A stretch of 50,554 nucleotides of DNA, from contig CAJXFG010000002.1 of NCBI GenBank assembly GCA_913052185.1, positions 1 through 50,554 on the forward strand. Direction: 5' to 3'. A program made the position numbers and the translations under genes. The stretch comes from an uncultured Synechococcus sp. GTDB taxonomy: Bacteria; Cyanobacteriota; Cyanobacteriia; PCC-6307; Cyanobiaceae. This document shows, piece by piece, positions 30,530 to 40,118 of this stretch; the first letter of the stretch is position 1; each line of letters begins with the position of its first letter. Under the pieces are notes generated by a model that saw only the letters and a program-made list of their open reading frames with translations, made no database searches and was not told where the DNA came from.

Positions 30530-31288
30530 TCAGCTTCCACCACCGTTGGACAGACGACGTGCGGGCTCGAAGCTTCGCAGGGCGTCTGCAGAGCCTTCAA
30601 AACGCCAGTGCCATGGCTCGTAGCTCACTCCCTGTGAATTCAACGCGGGGAACGAGAGCGTGAAGTGATAGCTGGCTGCATGATCCTGAAGCCAGCTGAA
30701 GGCTGACGTCTGCTCAAACGCTTCCGACAGGTTGGCGGCCGGGTCGTCTCCATCTCCGAGATCAACCGCATAGCCGGTGCTGTGTTCTGAATACCCCGGA
30801 GGTGCAGACACCTTGGCCCGTTCGGCAGCCGTCTGATTGCGCTCGGATTTGACATCAAAGAAGATGCTTTTCTGCAGGTCTTTGGAGCGGTAACCACTCA
30901 GCAGACGCAGATCAATGCCGTCGGCTGCTGCAGCACGCCGCATGGCATCGAGAGACATGGCTGCATCCCGGTGCAGCTCAATTCCGGCCTCAACCGGAAC
31001 CAGCTGATCGAGAACAGCCTCCGGATAGGGGAAGTGGCCGAGGAGACGACCATCTCGTCCTGGCTGTTCATCGATGCCTTCAACCACCTGGGTCCTGGAG
31101 CCGAAAGGCAGCAGCTCAGGAAGGAAGAGCACCGTGGCCAGCGACAGTGAGAAGACAAGACCACAGGCCAGCAGAAGACCCAGGCCTCCACCCCTCCTCG
31201 GCTGCGAGGAACGACTGCGGCGAGCGACGGGAATGTCATCGCGGCTGCTGTCACGCTTCCTGCTGCGGGTGGCGACAGCCCGGGACAA
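30530..31288 (-). CDS. VanY-type D-Ala-D-Ala carboxypeptidase
   Basis: LLSGYRSKDLQKSIF, PGYSEHSTGYAVDLGD, YEPWHWRFEG. Confidence 0.88.
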   Translation of the reverse strand: MSRAVATRSRKRDSSRDDIPVARRSRSSQPRRGGGLGLLLACGLVFSLSLATVLFLPELLPFGSRTQVVEGIDEQPGRDGRLLGHFPYPEAVLDQLVPVEAGIELHRDAAMSLDAMRRAAAADGIDLRLLSGYRSKDLQKSIFFDVKSERNQTAAERAKVSAPPGYSEHSTGYAVDLGDGDDPAANLSEAFEQTSAFSWLQDHAASYHFTLSFPALNSQGVSYEPWHWRFEGSADALRSFEPARRLSNGGGS

Positions 31289-31395
31289 ATGCTCAGTTCA
31301 AGACTGTTTCGATCGTAAGGGGGTGCGCCAGTGCAAGCACCAGAAGCACTCTTTGCGGTGTACCTTCGATTTAGAGTCCAGCGGAGTGTGCTGAG

Positions 31396-32769
31396 ATGCT
31401 GAGAGTTGCCGTCATCGGTGGTGGTCCGAGCGGATCCTGTGCGGCCGAAGTCCTAGCCAAGGCAGGCATCAGCACCTGGTTGTTCGAACGCAAACTCGAC
31501 AATGCCAAGCCCTGCGGAGGCGCCATTCCTCTGTGCATGGTCGAGGAATTTGAACTGCCTGAATCGATCATCGATCGAAAGGTCCGCAACATGAAGATGA
31601 TTTCCCCCTCCAACAAGGAGGTGGACATCCGGCTCGACCCCCTCGGCTACGACAACGATGCCTACATCGGCATGTGTCGTCGTGAGGTTTTTGATGCCTT
31701 CCTGCGCAACCGTGCCGCTGACCTCGGGGCCACCCTCGTGAATGCGCTGGTGCAGAAAATTGATACCGGCACCAATCGCCAGGGGCCATACACCCTGCAC
31801 TACGCCGACTACAGCAATGGCGGCCCCACAGGCGAAATGAAAACGCTTGAGGTCGATCTGATCATTGGCGCCGACGGTGCCAATTCCCGTGTCGCCAAGG
31901 CCATGGATGCCGGCGACTACAACGTGGCCATCGCCTTCCAGGAACGCATCAAGCTTCCTGCCGAGGAAATGACTTACTACGAAGATCTCGCCGAGATGTA
32001 CGTCGGCACCGACGTGTCTCCTGACTTCTACGCGTGGGTGTTCCCCAAGTTCGACCACGTTGCCGTGGGAACTGGAACGATGCAGCAGAACCAGTCGCTG
32101 ATCAAAGGCCTCCAGAAAGGCATTCGTGAACGTGCCCGCAAGCGTCTGTTCAAGGGTGAAGTGATCAAGGTCGAGGCCCATCCGATCCCTGAGCATCCGC
32201 GTCCAAGACGTGTCGTGGGTCGCATGGCCCTGGTGGGTGATGCTGCTGGTTACGTCACCAAAAGCTCCGGTGAAGGGATCTATTTCGCTGCCAAGAGCGG
32301 GCGGATGTGTGCAGAAGCGATTGTGGAGATCTCAGCCAACGGGAGCACCATCCCCACGGAGAAGCAGATCAAATCGACCTACCTGAAGCGCTGGGACCGC
32401 AAATACGGAGCCACCTATGCGGTGCTCGACATTCTGCAGCGAATCTTCTATCGCAACGACGCCGCCAGGGAAGCCTTCGTGGAGATGTGCGATGACCGCG
32501 ACGTTCAGAAGCTCACCTTTGACAGCTATCTGTACAAGCGAGTGGTGATGATGAATCCCTGGCAGCAGATCAAACTGACGCTGCGCACGCTTGGAAGCCT
32601 GCTGCGTGGGCAAGCCCTCGCACCCTCCAACTACGGATCTGTTCCTTCGGCAGTCGGCCGCACAGATGGTGACTTCCTGGCGGAGGAAGCGGCTCAGGCG
32701 ATCAAGTCCAAAGCCAGCGAGGACCCCGCCTCCAGCAGTGAAGAGCGTTCGACAGTGACCACAAGCTGA
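31396..32769 (+). CDS. chlP: Geranylgeranyl reductase
   Basis: VAVIGGGPSGSCAAEVLAKAGISTWLFERKLDNAKPCGGAIPLCMVEEFELPES; full-length ChlP. Confidence 0.95.
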   Translation: MLRVAVIGGGPSGSCAAEVLAKAGISTWLFERKLDNAKPCGGAIPLCMVEEFELPESIIDRKVRNMKMISPSNKEVDIRLDPLGYDNDAYIGMCRREVFDAFLRNRAADLGATLVNALVQKIDTGTNRQGPYTLHYADYSNGGPTGEMKTLEVDLIIGADGANSRVAKAMDAGDYNVAIAFQERIKLPAEEMTYYEDLAEMYVGTDVSPDFYAWVFPKFDHVAVGTGTMQQNQSLIKGLQKGIRERARKRLFKGEVIKVEAHPIPEHPRPRRVVGRMALVGDAAGYVTKSSGEGIYFAAKSGRMCAEAIVEISANGSTIPTEKQIKSTYLKRWDRKYGATYAVLDILQRIFYRNDAAREAFVEMCDDRDVQKLTFDSYLYKRVVMMNPWQQIKLTLRTLGSLLRGQALAPSNYGSVPSAVGRTDGDFLAEEAAQAIKSKASEDPASSSEERSTVTTS

Positions 32770-32794
32770 AGCGTCTGGGCTTCGGAACGGGTGG

Positions 32795-32821
32795 ATCCAG
32801 TCCTGTTGATCAGGACTGGAT
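32795..32821. terminator. Hairpin between convergent chlP and glyS (11-bp perfect stem, 5-nt loop)
   Basis: ATCCAGTCCTG-TTGAT-CAGGACTGGAT; contains the glyS stop codon (32810..32812). Confidence 0.65.
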
Positions 32822-34969
32822 GTTGTCGAATCGGGCCAACACAGAGGCCTGATTGCGCAGCACGCCGAGCAGGTTCAGACGATTGCGCCGAACGGCGGCG
32901 TCATCCGCCATCACCATCACACTGTTGTCGCCATCAAAGAAGGCTTCAAGCGCCTTTGCAGCAGCCTGCAGTCCAGTCGCCAGACCCGGGTAATCAGAGG
33001 CTGCAGCCAACGGTCTGAGGGTCTGCAGCTGCTTCAGCAGATCGGATTCGCTGGGAGAGTCGAACAGGGCCGGATCGATCACGGGCTCGGGGGCCAGCTG
33101 AGTGGCATCGAGATCGCCTTTCTCGGCCAGTTTTGAGGCGCGCTGAACAACCGCCTGAACCGCCTGAAGACGACCATCAGCTCGCAGATCGTTCAACAAC
33201 ACGAGCCGTTCACGCGCATCCACCGGATCCTGAAGCAGCCGTTCACTGCTCACACCCTCACCACTGACGGCCTGAACCAGGTCAGGCGGGAAGCCATCCT
33301 CCTCGAACTGGGACACCATGCGCTGGCGCAACAGCTGGCCCAGATCAACGGCCAAAGACTCAGACTCGACCTCAAAGGCAGGGAAGAGAGCGGACCAGTG
33401 CTCTGCCGCGGTTGCCAGAAGCGTCTGCAGCGGCAGCCGCCAACCGCGATCCCAGAGGATCTGAACGATCCCGTTACCAGCACGACGGAGCGCGTAGGGG
33501 TCGGATGAGCCGGTTGGCCGCTGACCTTTGGCGAAAATGCTCAACAGCAGCTCCAGGCGCTCAGCCAGGGCAAGCAGGGCACCGGTGTCACTGGAGGGAG
33601 GTGCATCGCCGGCACCTGCGGGCTGATAGTGCTCGGCCACCGCCAGGGCCACCTCGCGCGGCTCACCTTCCTCAAGCAGATACTTGCCTCCCATCAGGCC
33701 CTGCAATTCAGGGAATTCACCCACCATCTGACTGACGAGATCGTGCTTGCAGAAATGGGCGGCACGGCGACCATGGGAGGCCAGGTCATCAGCCATGACC
33801 AGTGCCTGAATCAGCTGGTCCATCACCCAGCTGATCCGCTCGGTGCGATCCAGCAGGCTGCCGAGCCCCTCGGCGAAAGTGACGCGATCGAGCGCCGTGC
33901 GTCGTTCCTCGCTGGGTTGACGGCGGTCAACATTGAGAAAGAATTCCGCATCGGCAAGCCTGGCGCTCAGGACGCGCTGATTGCCGCTGACAATTGTCTT
34001 GGAGGCATCGGGGAGGCCATTGCCCACGAGCAGGAAGTCCGAGCGCAACACACTGCGGGCGCCAAGCTGGAGTGGATCCACCGTCGACTGCGGCTGTCTG
34101 AGCGGGACGTAGCGCTGGTGTGACTGCATCACCGTGACGATCACCTCCGGCGGCAGATCCAGATACCGGTCGGCAATTTCACCCCGCAGCACGAGGGGGG
34201 CTTCGACCAGATCCACCAGTTCCTGGAACAGGCTCTCCGGGCAATCGGCCTCACCACCGCAGGTGGCTGCCTCAGCGGCAATCGAAGCGCGGATTGTGGC
34301 TGCACGCTGATCGCGATTCACCATCACACCGGCTTCGGCAAGACGGGCCGGGAGTTCGTCGGCAGACGTCAGCTCATCAAGCCTGTCGTGAAGACGATGT
34401 CCCCGACTTCGACGTCCACTTCGCACCAGCGGATCGGATGCCTCGAGTGTCACCGGAATCAGGGCATCACCCAGCAACGCCACAAGCCAGCGCACAGGGC
34501 GGCTGAAACGCTGCTCCCCACTTCCCCAGCGCATGAATCGGCGACCCTGCAGGCTGTCGATCCATTGGGGGATGAAGTCCTGCAACAGAACTGAACTGTT
34601 CTGACCAGGCGTGCAGACCCTGGCGAACAGACATGGGCCCTTGGGCGTGTCACGGGTTTCAAGGTCGACTGGGTCCACGCCGCAGCGCTTGGCGAAACCG
34701 ATGGCAGCCGGTCCGGGTTGACCATCGACCAGGGCCTGGGACACAGGAGGCCCTTTGCGATCCTCCTCCAGATCGGGTTGTGAATCGATGAGATCGCTGA
34801 TCTGAACAAGCAATCGACGGGGTGTTCCCGTCACCGAGAGTTGTCCGTGATCGAGCCGCAGCTCCTTCAGATCAGCGCGGACACGCCGCTCAAGCTGCTG
34901 AAGCGCTGAGCGCACGAAATCGGCCGGTAGTTCCTCGGTGCCGATCTCGAGCAGAAACGTGTTTGCCAC
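32810..34969 (-). CDS. glyS: Glycyl-tRNA synthetase beta subunit
   Basis: ANTFLLEIGTEELPADFV at GTG 34969; characteristic GlyS sequence through DGDNSVMVMADD. Confidence 0.95.
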   Translation of the reverse strand: MANTFLLEIGTEELPADFVRSALQQLERRVRADLKELRLDHGQLSVTGTPRRLLVQISDLIDSQPDLEEDRKGPPVSQALVDGQPGPAAIGFAKRCGVDPVDLETRDTPKGPCLFARVCTPGQNSSVLLQDFIPQWIDSLQGRRFMRWGSGEQRFSRPVRWLVALLGDALIPVTLEASDPLVRSGRRSRGHRLHDRLDELTSADELPARLAEAGVMVNRDQRAATIRASIAAEAATCGGEADCPESLFQELVDLVEAPLVLRGEIADRYLDLPPEVIVTVMQSHQRYVPLRQPQSTVDPLQLGARSVLRSDFLLVGNGLPDASKTIVSGNQRVLSARLADAEFFLNVDRRQPSEERRTALDRVTFAEGLGSLLDRTERISWVMDQLIQALVMADDLASHGRRAAHFCKHDLVSQMVGEFPELQGLMGGKYLLEEGEPREVALAVAEHYQPAGAGDAPPSSDTGALLALAERLELLLSIFAKGQRPTGSSDPYALRRAGNGIVQILWDRGWRLPLQTLLATAAEHWSALFPAFEVESESLAVDLGQLLRQRMVSQFEEDGFPPDLVQAVSGEGVSSERLLQDPVDARERLVLLNDLRADGRLQAVQAVVQRASKLAEKGDLDATQLAPEPVIDPALFDSPSESDLLKQLQTLRPLAAASDYPGLATGLQAAAKALEAFFDGDNSVMVMADDAAVRRNRLNLLGVLRNQASVLARFDNIQS

Positions 34970-35042
34970 TCCACGTGCCAATGCAGGTGGCGACTGTATG
35001 AGACGCCGCTTCGCTAGTTTCAAATGCAACAACGGTGCACGC

Positions 35043-36854
35043 GTGAGCGACGGACTGACAGCCACCTCCAATGGGCATGAGGCCGTCGTGTCTCCTGTGC
35101 TGGATGGGCCTGCAGAGCGCACCGAGTCCATCGATACAGCCCTGTCAAAGGCGGAGAAAAGGAAGCTCTACAGCGGGCATCTGCGCGAACCGCTGCAGTC
35201 GGAGCTGCTGAATGAGGACATCCGCTTCACGGAGGATGCTGTTCAGTTGCTGAAGTTCCACGGCAGCTACCAGCAGAACCACCGCGAACTTCGCAAAACA
35301 GACAAGGTCCGCTGCTGGCAGATGATGCTGCGGCTGCGCAATCCAGGTGGCCGGGTGCCGGCGGATCTGTTCGCAGCCTTGGATGATCTCTCGGATCGTT
35401 ACGGCGACGGCACTCTCCGTGCCACAACCCGTCAGGCCTTCCAGATGCACGGGGTGCCGAAGGCTGACCTGAAGACCGTGATCGGCACGATCATCACCAA
35501 TCTGGGCTCCACCCTGGCCGCCTGCGGAGATATCAACCGCAACGTGATGGCCCCCCCGGCTCCGTTCGAGAAGGGTGCCTATCCGGCAGCCAGAGCACTG
35601 GCCGATCAGATCGCAGACCTGCTGAGCCCTGAAGCGGCAGAAGGCTCCTATCTGGACATGTGGATTGACGGCGATCACAGCTATCGCTTTCAACCCACCA
35701 CGACCGTGCGCAAGGCCCGCACCCGACAACAGAAGGGAGGCGTTTTTTCCGGCAGCGGAGCCGAACCGCTTTATGGCGACACCTATCTCCCGCGCAAGTT
35801 CAAGGTTGCCGTCACCGTTCCCGGTGACAACTCCGTTGACCTGCTCACCCAGGACATCGGGCTTGTGGCCTTCGCCGATGCCTCAGGGGTTCTGAAAGGT
35901 TGCAATGTCTATGTGGGCGGTGGCATGGGCCGGACCCACAACCAGGAAGACACCTTTGCACGCACCGCCGATGTACTCGGCTACGTCAAGGCGGCGGACA
36001 TCTTTGATCTGCTGCAGTCGATCATGGCTCTGCAGCGGGATCACGGAGACCGCGAAGTGCGCAAGCACGCCCGGATGAAATACCTGTTGCACAAGCGGGG
36101 AATCGCCTGGTTCAGATCCACACTTCGCAAGAACTACTTCAAGGGTGAACTGAAGGGCATTCGTCAGGAGCCTGTCGCGAAACTCCAGGATTATCTGGGT
36201 TGGCACCGACAGAAGAAGGGGCTCTGGTTCGTTGGTCTGCCGATGATGTGCGGACGACTCCAAGGTGAGGTCAAAAACGGTTTGCGCAGGATCGTGCAGA
36301 CCTATCAGCTTGAGGTACGCCTCACCGCCAACCAGGATCTGCTGCTCTGCAACATCGGCGCCGCTCAGAAAACGTCAATCAAGAATGCTTTGGCTGAACT
36401 GGGCTTTGAGCTGCCCGGAGAACCCGCACCCCTGGCACGCCATGCAATCGCCTGCCCTGCTCTGCCGACATGCGGGCTTGCGATCACGGAAGCCGAACGG
36501 ATCCTTCCTCAGGTTCTCGACCGTCTGGATGCGCTGTTGCAGAAACTGGAAATCGAGCAGTCTGTGCTGGTGCGGATGACCGGCTGCCCGAATGGGTGTG
36601 CGCGTCCCTACATGGCCGAGCTGGCTCTGGTGGGCAGTGGTTTGAATCAGTATCAGCTCTGGCTTGGCGGAACACCGAATCTTCAAGTCCTGGCCAGACC
36701 GTTTCTGCAGAAGATGCCCCTTGACCAGCTGGAGTCAACGCTGGAGCCGTTGCTGATTGACTGGAAACAGTGCGGCGTCAGGCGCAGTTTCGGTGCGCAT
36801 GTCAACCGACTCGGAGACGAGTTGGTTCATCAACTGCTCGGAACGGAGGCGTAG
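35043..36854 (+). CDS. sir: Ferredoxin-type sulfite reductase
   Basis: FSGSGAEPLYGDTYLPRKFKVAVTVPGDNSVDLLTQDIG, siroheme/4Fe-4S C-terminal ACPALPTCGLAITEAER and MTGCPNGCARP; start may be 34998. Confidence 0.93.
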   Translation: MSDGLTATSNGHEAVVSPVLDGPAERTESIDTALSKAEKRKLYSGHLREPLQSELLNEDIRFTEDAVQLLKFHGSYQQNHRELRKTDKVRCWQMMLRLRNPGGRVPADLFAALDDLSDRYGDGTLRATTRQAFQMHGVPKADLKTVIGTIITNLGSTLAACGDINRNVMAPPAPFEKGAYPAARALADQIADLLSPEAAEGSYLDMWIDGDHSYRFQPTTTVRKARTRQQKGGVFSGSGAEPLYGDTYLPRKFKVAVTVPGDNSVDLLTQDIGLVAFADASGVLKGCNVYVGGGMGRTHNQEDTFARTADVLGYVKAADIFDLLQSIMALQRDHGDREVRKHARMKYLLHKRGIAWFRSTLRKNYFKGELKGIRQEPVAKLQDYLGWHRQKKGLWFVGLPMMCGRLQGEVKNGLRRIVQTYQLEVRLTANQDLLLCNIGAAQKTSIKNALAELGFELPGEPAPLARHAIACPALPTCGLAITEAERILPQVLDRLDALLQKLEIEQSVLVRMTGCPNGCARPYMAELALVGSGLNQYQLWLGGTPNLQVLARPFLQKMPLDQLESTLEPLLIDWKQCGVRRSFGAHVNRLGDELVHQLLGTEA

Positions 36855-37555
36855 ATCGCACCTGGGGTCTGACGTTGCCAGGCCCAGAGCTGATCGCCAT
36901 GGCTGAAATGCCACCATTCATTCGGATGTCTGGCGAAACCAGCCTGTGTCATCACATCGTTGAGCAGACATCGCCTCCCGTGCCAGCGCGCCGCATCGCC
37001 ATGGGGATCCAAGGCAGCCTTTTGAGCATGGTGATCAGGAATCGACTGATCCCCAATGGCGTCGATCTCACCGCCCATGTCCAGCGGCTGGCCGGAGCTG
37101 TCGGCAAGGGTGAGATCCACGGCACCACCCGTGCTGTGAGGTGGTGGTGTGCAGGGGTCCGGACTCGGCGGTGCCCAGAAACGGGCCACGTCGTTGCGGA
37201 CCTGTTCAAATGCCTCAGCCATCAAGGGATCTGAAGGGTCAACTCCAAGGCTGCGACATTGCTCCTGAATGGCGTGCTCCACCATGAAAGCCTGCACTCG
37301 AATCGGCCTCCAGGCATCAAAGATCGCCAGCTGCACGGTGCCAGCCTCGGGATCTCGGCGCCCGGAGAGAAGGGCCTGTGCATCAACCAGTCGCTCCAGA
37401 ACGCCCGACCGCAGTCGATAGGGGTCCGCATCCTGGCCATACGGTGCACCCACGCAGGCATAGGGATGGGGTTCAAGACACAGAAAACGAGGCTTGAGCG
37501 ACATAAGCGGTTCACCGCAGTCGTCGATCACCACATCGCTCCAGGGACGACGCAT
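36830..37555 (-). CDS. VanX-like D-alanyl-D-alanine dipeptidase
   Basis: IFDAWRPIRVQAFM, HSTGGAVDLTLAD, PNEWWHFSHGDQLWAW. Confidence 0.87.
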   Translation of the reverse strand: MRRPWSDVVIDDCGEPLMSLKPRFLCLEPHPYACVGAPYGQDADPYRLRSGVLERLVDAQALLSGRRDPEAGTVQLAIFDAWRPIRVQAFMVEHAIQEQCRSLGVDPSDPLMAEAFEQVRNDVARFWAPPSPDPCTPPPHSTGGAVDLTLADSSGQPLDMGGEIDAIGDQSIPDHHAQKAALDPHGDAARWHGRRCLLNDVMTQAGFARHPNEWWHFSHGDQLWAWQRQTPGAIYASVPSS

Positions 37556-37619
37556 CCGATCTCAGAAGGCCAGGAAGCCATCGTATGGGTGGTTGCCTTC
37601 TCTGACGAGGTGGTGCGCT

Positions 37620-40118
37620 TCAGTTGAGTTGAGCCGCCGAAGTCACCCGGCTGCGCTGCTCATCGAGCAGACGCCTGAGAACGGCGTAATCCCTGAGGTC
37701 AGGATCCTCACGCAGGATGTCTGCGGCTTCCTCACGCGCCTCCTCCAGAACAGATCCATCGTCGGCGAGGCTGGCGAGCGCCAGATCCGGCAGCCCGGAC
37801 TGCCTGGTTCCCAGAACCTGTCCGGGTCCTCGCAGGCGCAGATCCATCTCGGCAATCTCGAAGCCGTCGGTGGAACGCACCAGCACCTCCAGCCGTTGAC
37901 GGGCGAGAGGATTGCGGCTGTCGTTGATCAGCAGACAATGGGACGCCGCTGCACCTCGGCCGACACGACCACGCAGCTGATGCAGCTGAGCAAGACCGAA
38001 CCGGTCGGCATGGTCGATCACCATCACACTGGCCTCCGGCACATCAACACCCACCTCAACCACGGTGGTGGAGACCAGCACCTTGGTCTCCCCCGCAGCA
38101 AAGGCCTGGATCACGGACTGCTTGTCCGCGCTGGCCAGACGTCCGTGCAGCAGACCCACCTCAAGATCGGGGAACACCTCCTCGGCCAGCTGACGGTGCA
38201 CGTCCACAGCAGAGCGCAGATCCATCTTTTCTGATTCCTCCACCAGAGGCAGCACCACATACGCCCGTTGGCCTTTCTCCACTTCCGATCGGATCAGGTC
38301 GTAGGCCTCATCGCGATTCGAGCCGGTGATCATGGCGGTGCGGATCGGGGTCCGACCGGGCGGCAATTCATCGATCTGACTCACATCCAGATCACCGTGG
38401 AGAGACAGCGCCAGGGTGCGGGGGATCGGCGTTGCCGTCATGGTCAGCAGATGGGGTTGCAGCCCCTTACCGAGCAAGCGGTTGCGCTGACGCACACCGA
38501 ATCGATGCTGCTCATCGACCACGACCAGGCCAAGCCGGGAAAACGCCACCGGATCCTCCAGCAGAGCATGGGTCCCGACCAGAATCTTGCAGGCGCCAGA
38601 AGCCACATCGGCGAGGATCCTGCGGCGTTGCTTCTGCGGTGTGGAGCCGGTCAGCAACTCAACCGTGACATGCAGCGCTGGCATCCAGCCGCAGAGGCTG
38701 CGGTAGTGCTGCTCCGCAAGCACTTCCGTGGGAGCCATCATTGCCCCCTGCCATCCAGCCTGGATGGCTTTGAGCAGAGCAGCCACAGCAACGACCGTCT
38801 TGCCACTGCCCACATCCCCCTGAACCAGTCGCGCCATCGGTTCCGGTCGATCCAGATCCGCCTCGATCTCCGCCAGGACCCGCTGCTGCGCGGCGGTGAA
38901 TTGGAAAGGCAGCGTGGTCAGGAAACGACCCATCAACCCATCGCGATCCGAGGCGCTGCTGCTCAGGGAGGGAGCAGAGCGCTGTTTCAACGCCGCACGA
39001 CGTTGCATCAGACCGAGCTGAAGCAACAAAAACTCGTCAAAGACAAGCCGATGTCTGGCCTGCTGAAGTTGGTCCGATGACTCAGGGCGATGGATCGCCA
39101 CCAGCGCACGATCACGGCTGAGCAGCTGCCTGGCATCGCGGCGGACACGGGGCAGGGGCTCCGGCCAGAGACGTACCGCAGGCAAAACCCGCTCGATGAG
39201 TGAACGGAAGCGATCCGCCGTCAGACCTTCCGTGAGCGGATACACAGGCAGAAGTCGGCCGATGCGGCTGGAGCGAAGCGGTGCCTGGGCACTCTCCATC
39301 ACTTCAATCAACGGATCCTGAAAACTGAGTCCATAGGGACCACTTTTGACGAGGCCACTGACAGCGACGGTCGCTCCACTGGGGTACTGACGGGTCTGGC
39401 CATGGAGATAGGAGGGATTGCTGAAGCGCTTTCCGGCCAGAAAGCGGGTCACCTTGATCCGACCCGTCGGATCCTGAAGCTGCAGCTCGATGATCGAGAG
39501 GTTGGGGTTGCGTGGACTGGTGAAGCCGTTGCAGCGACGCACCGTGGCGACGATCGTCGCTGTTTCACCCGGCACAAGAGCCTCAATCCGTCGCAGTGCC
39601 GAATAGTCGACATAGTCCCTGGGGTAATGCGTGATCAGATCACGCACCAGCAGCAGACCGAGACTGGCCAGACGTTCGGCAAGTTTCGGGCCGATCCCTT
39701 TCACCTGTCCCAGGGGGGTGTCCAGCTGAGGACCGGTTGATGTCGGTCCTGCGGCCGTGGCTGATCGCTGCGCGACCTTCAGACGCGGCGGCGCCATCGG
39801 TGCTGATGGCTCCAGCCGCTGGCGCAGGGCATGCAACCACTGCCTGACCACTGTCACCTGACGGCGACGGGCTGCGTCATCGAGGGAGGGGTAGTCGGCG
39901 AAGCCCTCCGAGAGGGCCTGAAGACGCGGCGGAACGTCTGCTGGAAGCGAAATTTGCGGGGGAGTTCGCAGCTCGCGCTGCATGAAGCTGTGAAAACGTT
40001 CCTTGCGACCCTGCAGGTTGCTGAAACCCCGATCGACTTCCAGCGACAACGCCTGCTGCAAAGGTCTGATCCACACCAGAAATCGCTCGAGAGCCTGATG
40101 GTCCAGGCCCGCATTCAC
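37620..40118 (-). CDS. recG: ATP-dependent DNA helicase RecG
   Basis: MARLVQGDVGSGKTVVAVAALL, VVDEQHRFGVRQR, MTATPIPRTLAL, HQLRGRVGRG; GTG start with GTGA overlap of upstream ORF stop. Confidence 0.95.
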   Translation of the reverse strand: MNAGLDHQALERFLVWIRPLQQALSLEVDRGFSNLQGRKERFHSFMQRELRTPPQISLPADVPPRLQALSEGFADYPSLDDAARRRQVTVVRQWLHALRQRLEPSAPMAPPRLKVAQRSATAAGPTSTGPQLDTPLGQVKGIGPKLAERLASLGLLLVRDLITHYPRDYVDYSALRRIEALVPGETATIVATVRRCNGFTSPRNPNLSIIELQLQDPTGRIKVTRFLAGKRFSNPSYLHGQTRQYPSGATVAVSGLVKSGPYGLSFQDPLIEVMESAQAPLRSSRIGRLLPVYPLTEGLTADRFRSLIERVLPAVRLWPEPLPRVRRDARQLLSRDRALVAIHRPESSDQLQQARHRLVFDEFLLLQLGLMQRRAALKQRSAPSLSSSASDRDGLMGRFLTTLPFQFTAAQQRVLAEIEADLDRPEPMARLVQGDVGSGKTVVAVAALLKAIQAGWQGAMMAPTEVLAEQHYRSLCGWMPALHVTVELLTGSTPQKQRRRILADVASGACKILVGTHALLEDPVAFSRLGLVVVDEQHRFGVRQRNRLLGKGLQPHLLTMTATPIPRTLALSLHGDLDVSQIDELPPGRTPIRTAMITGSNRDEAYDLIRSEVEKGQRAYVVLPLVEESEKMDLRSAVDVHRQLAEEVFPDLEVGLLHGRLASADKQSVIQAFAAGETKVLVSTTVVEVGVDVPEASVMVIDHADRFGLAQLHQLRGRVGRGAAASHCLLINDSRNPLARQRLEVLVRSTDGFEIAEMDLRLRGPGQVLGTRQSGLPDLALASLADDGSVLEEAREEAADILREDPDLRDYAVLRRLLDEQRSRVTSAAQLN

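Noticed and set aside
31453-32196. 247-aa minus-strand ORF
   Set aside because: Antisense to chlP, which has clear full-length homology.
38268-39080. 270-aa plus-strand ORF
   Set aside because: Antisense to recG motifs.
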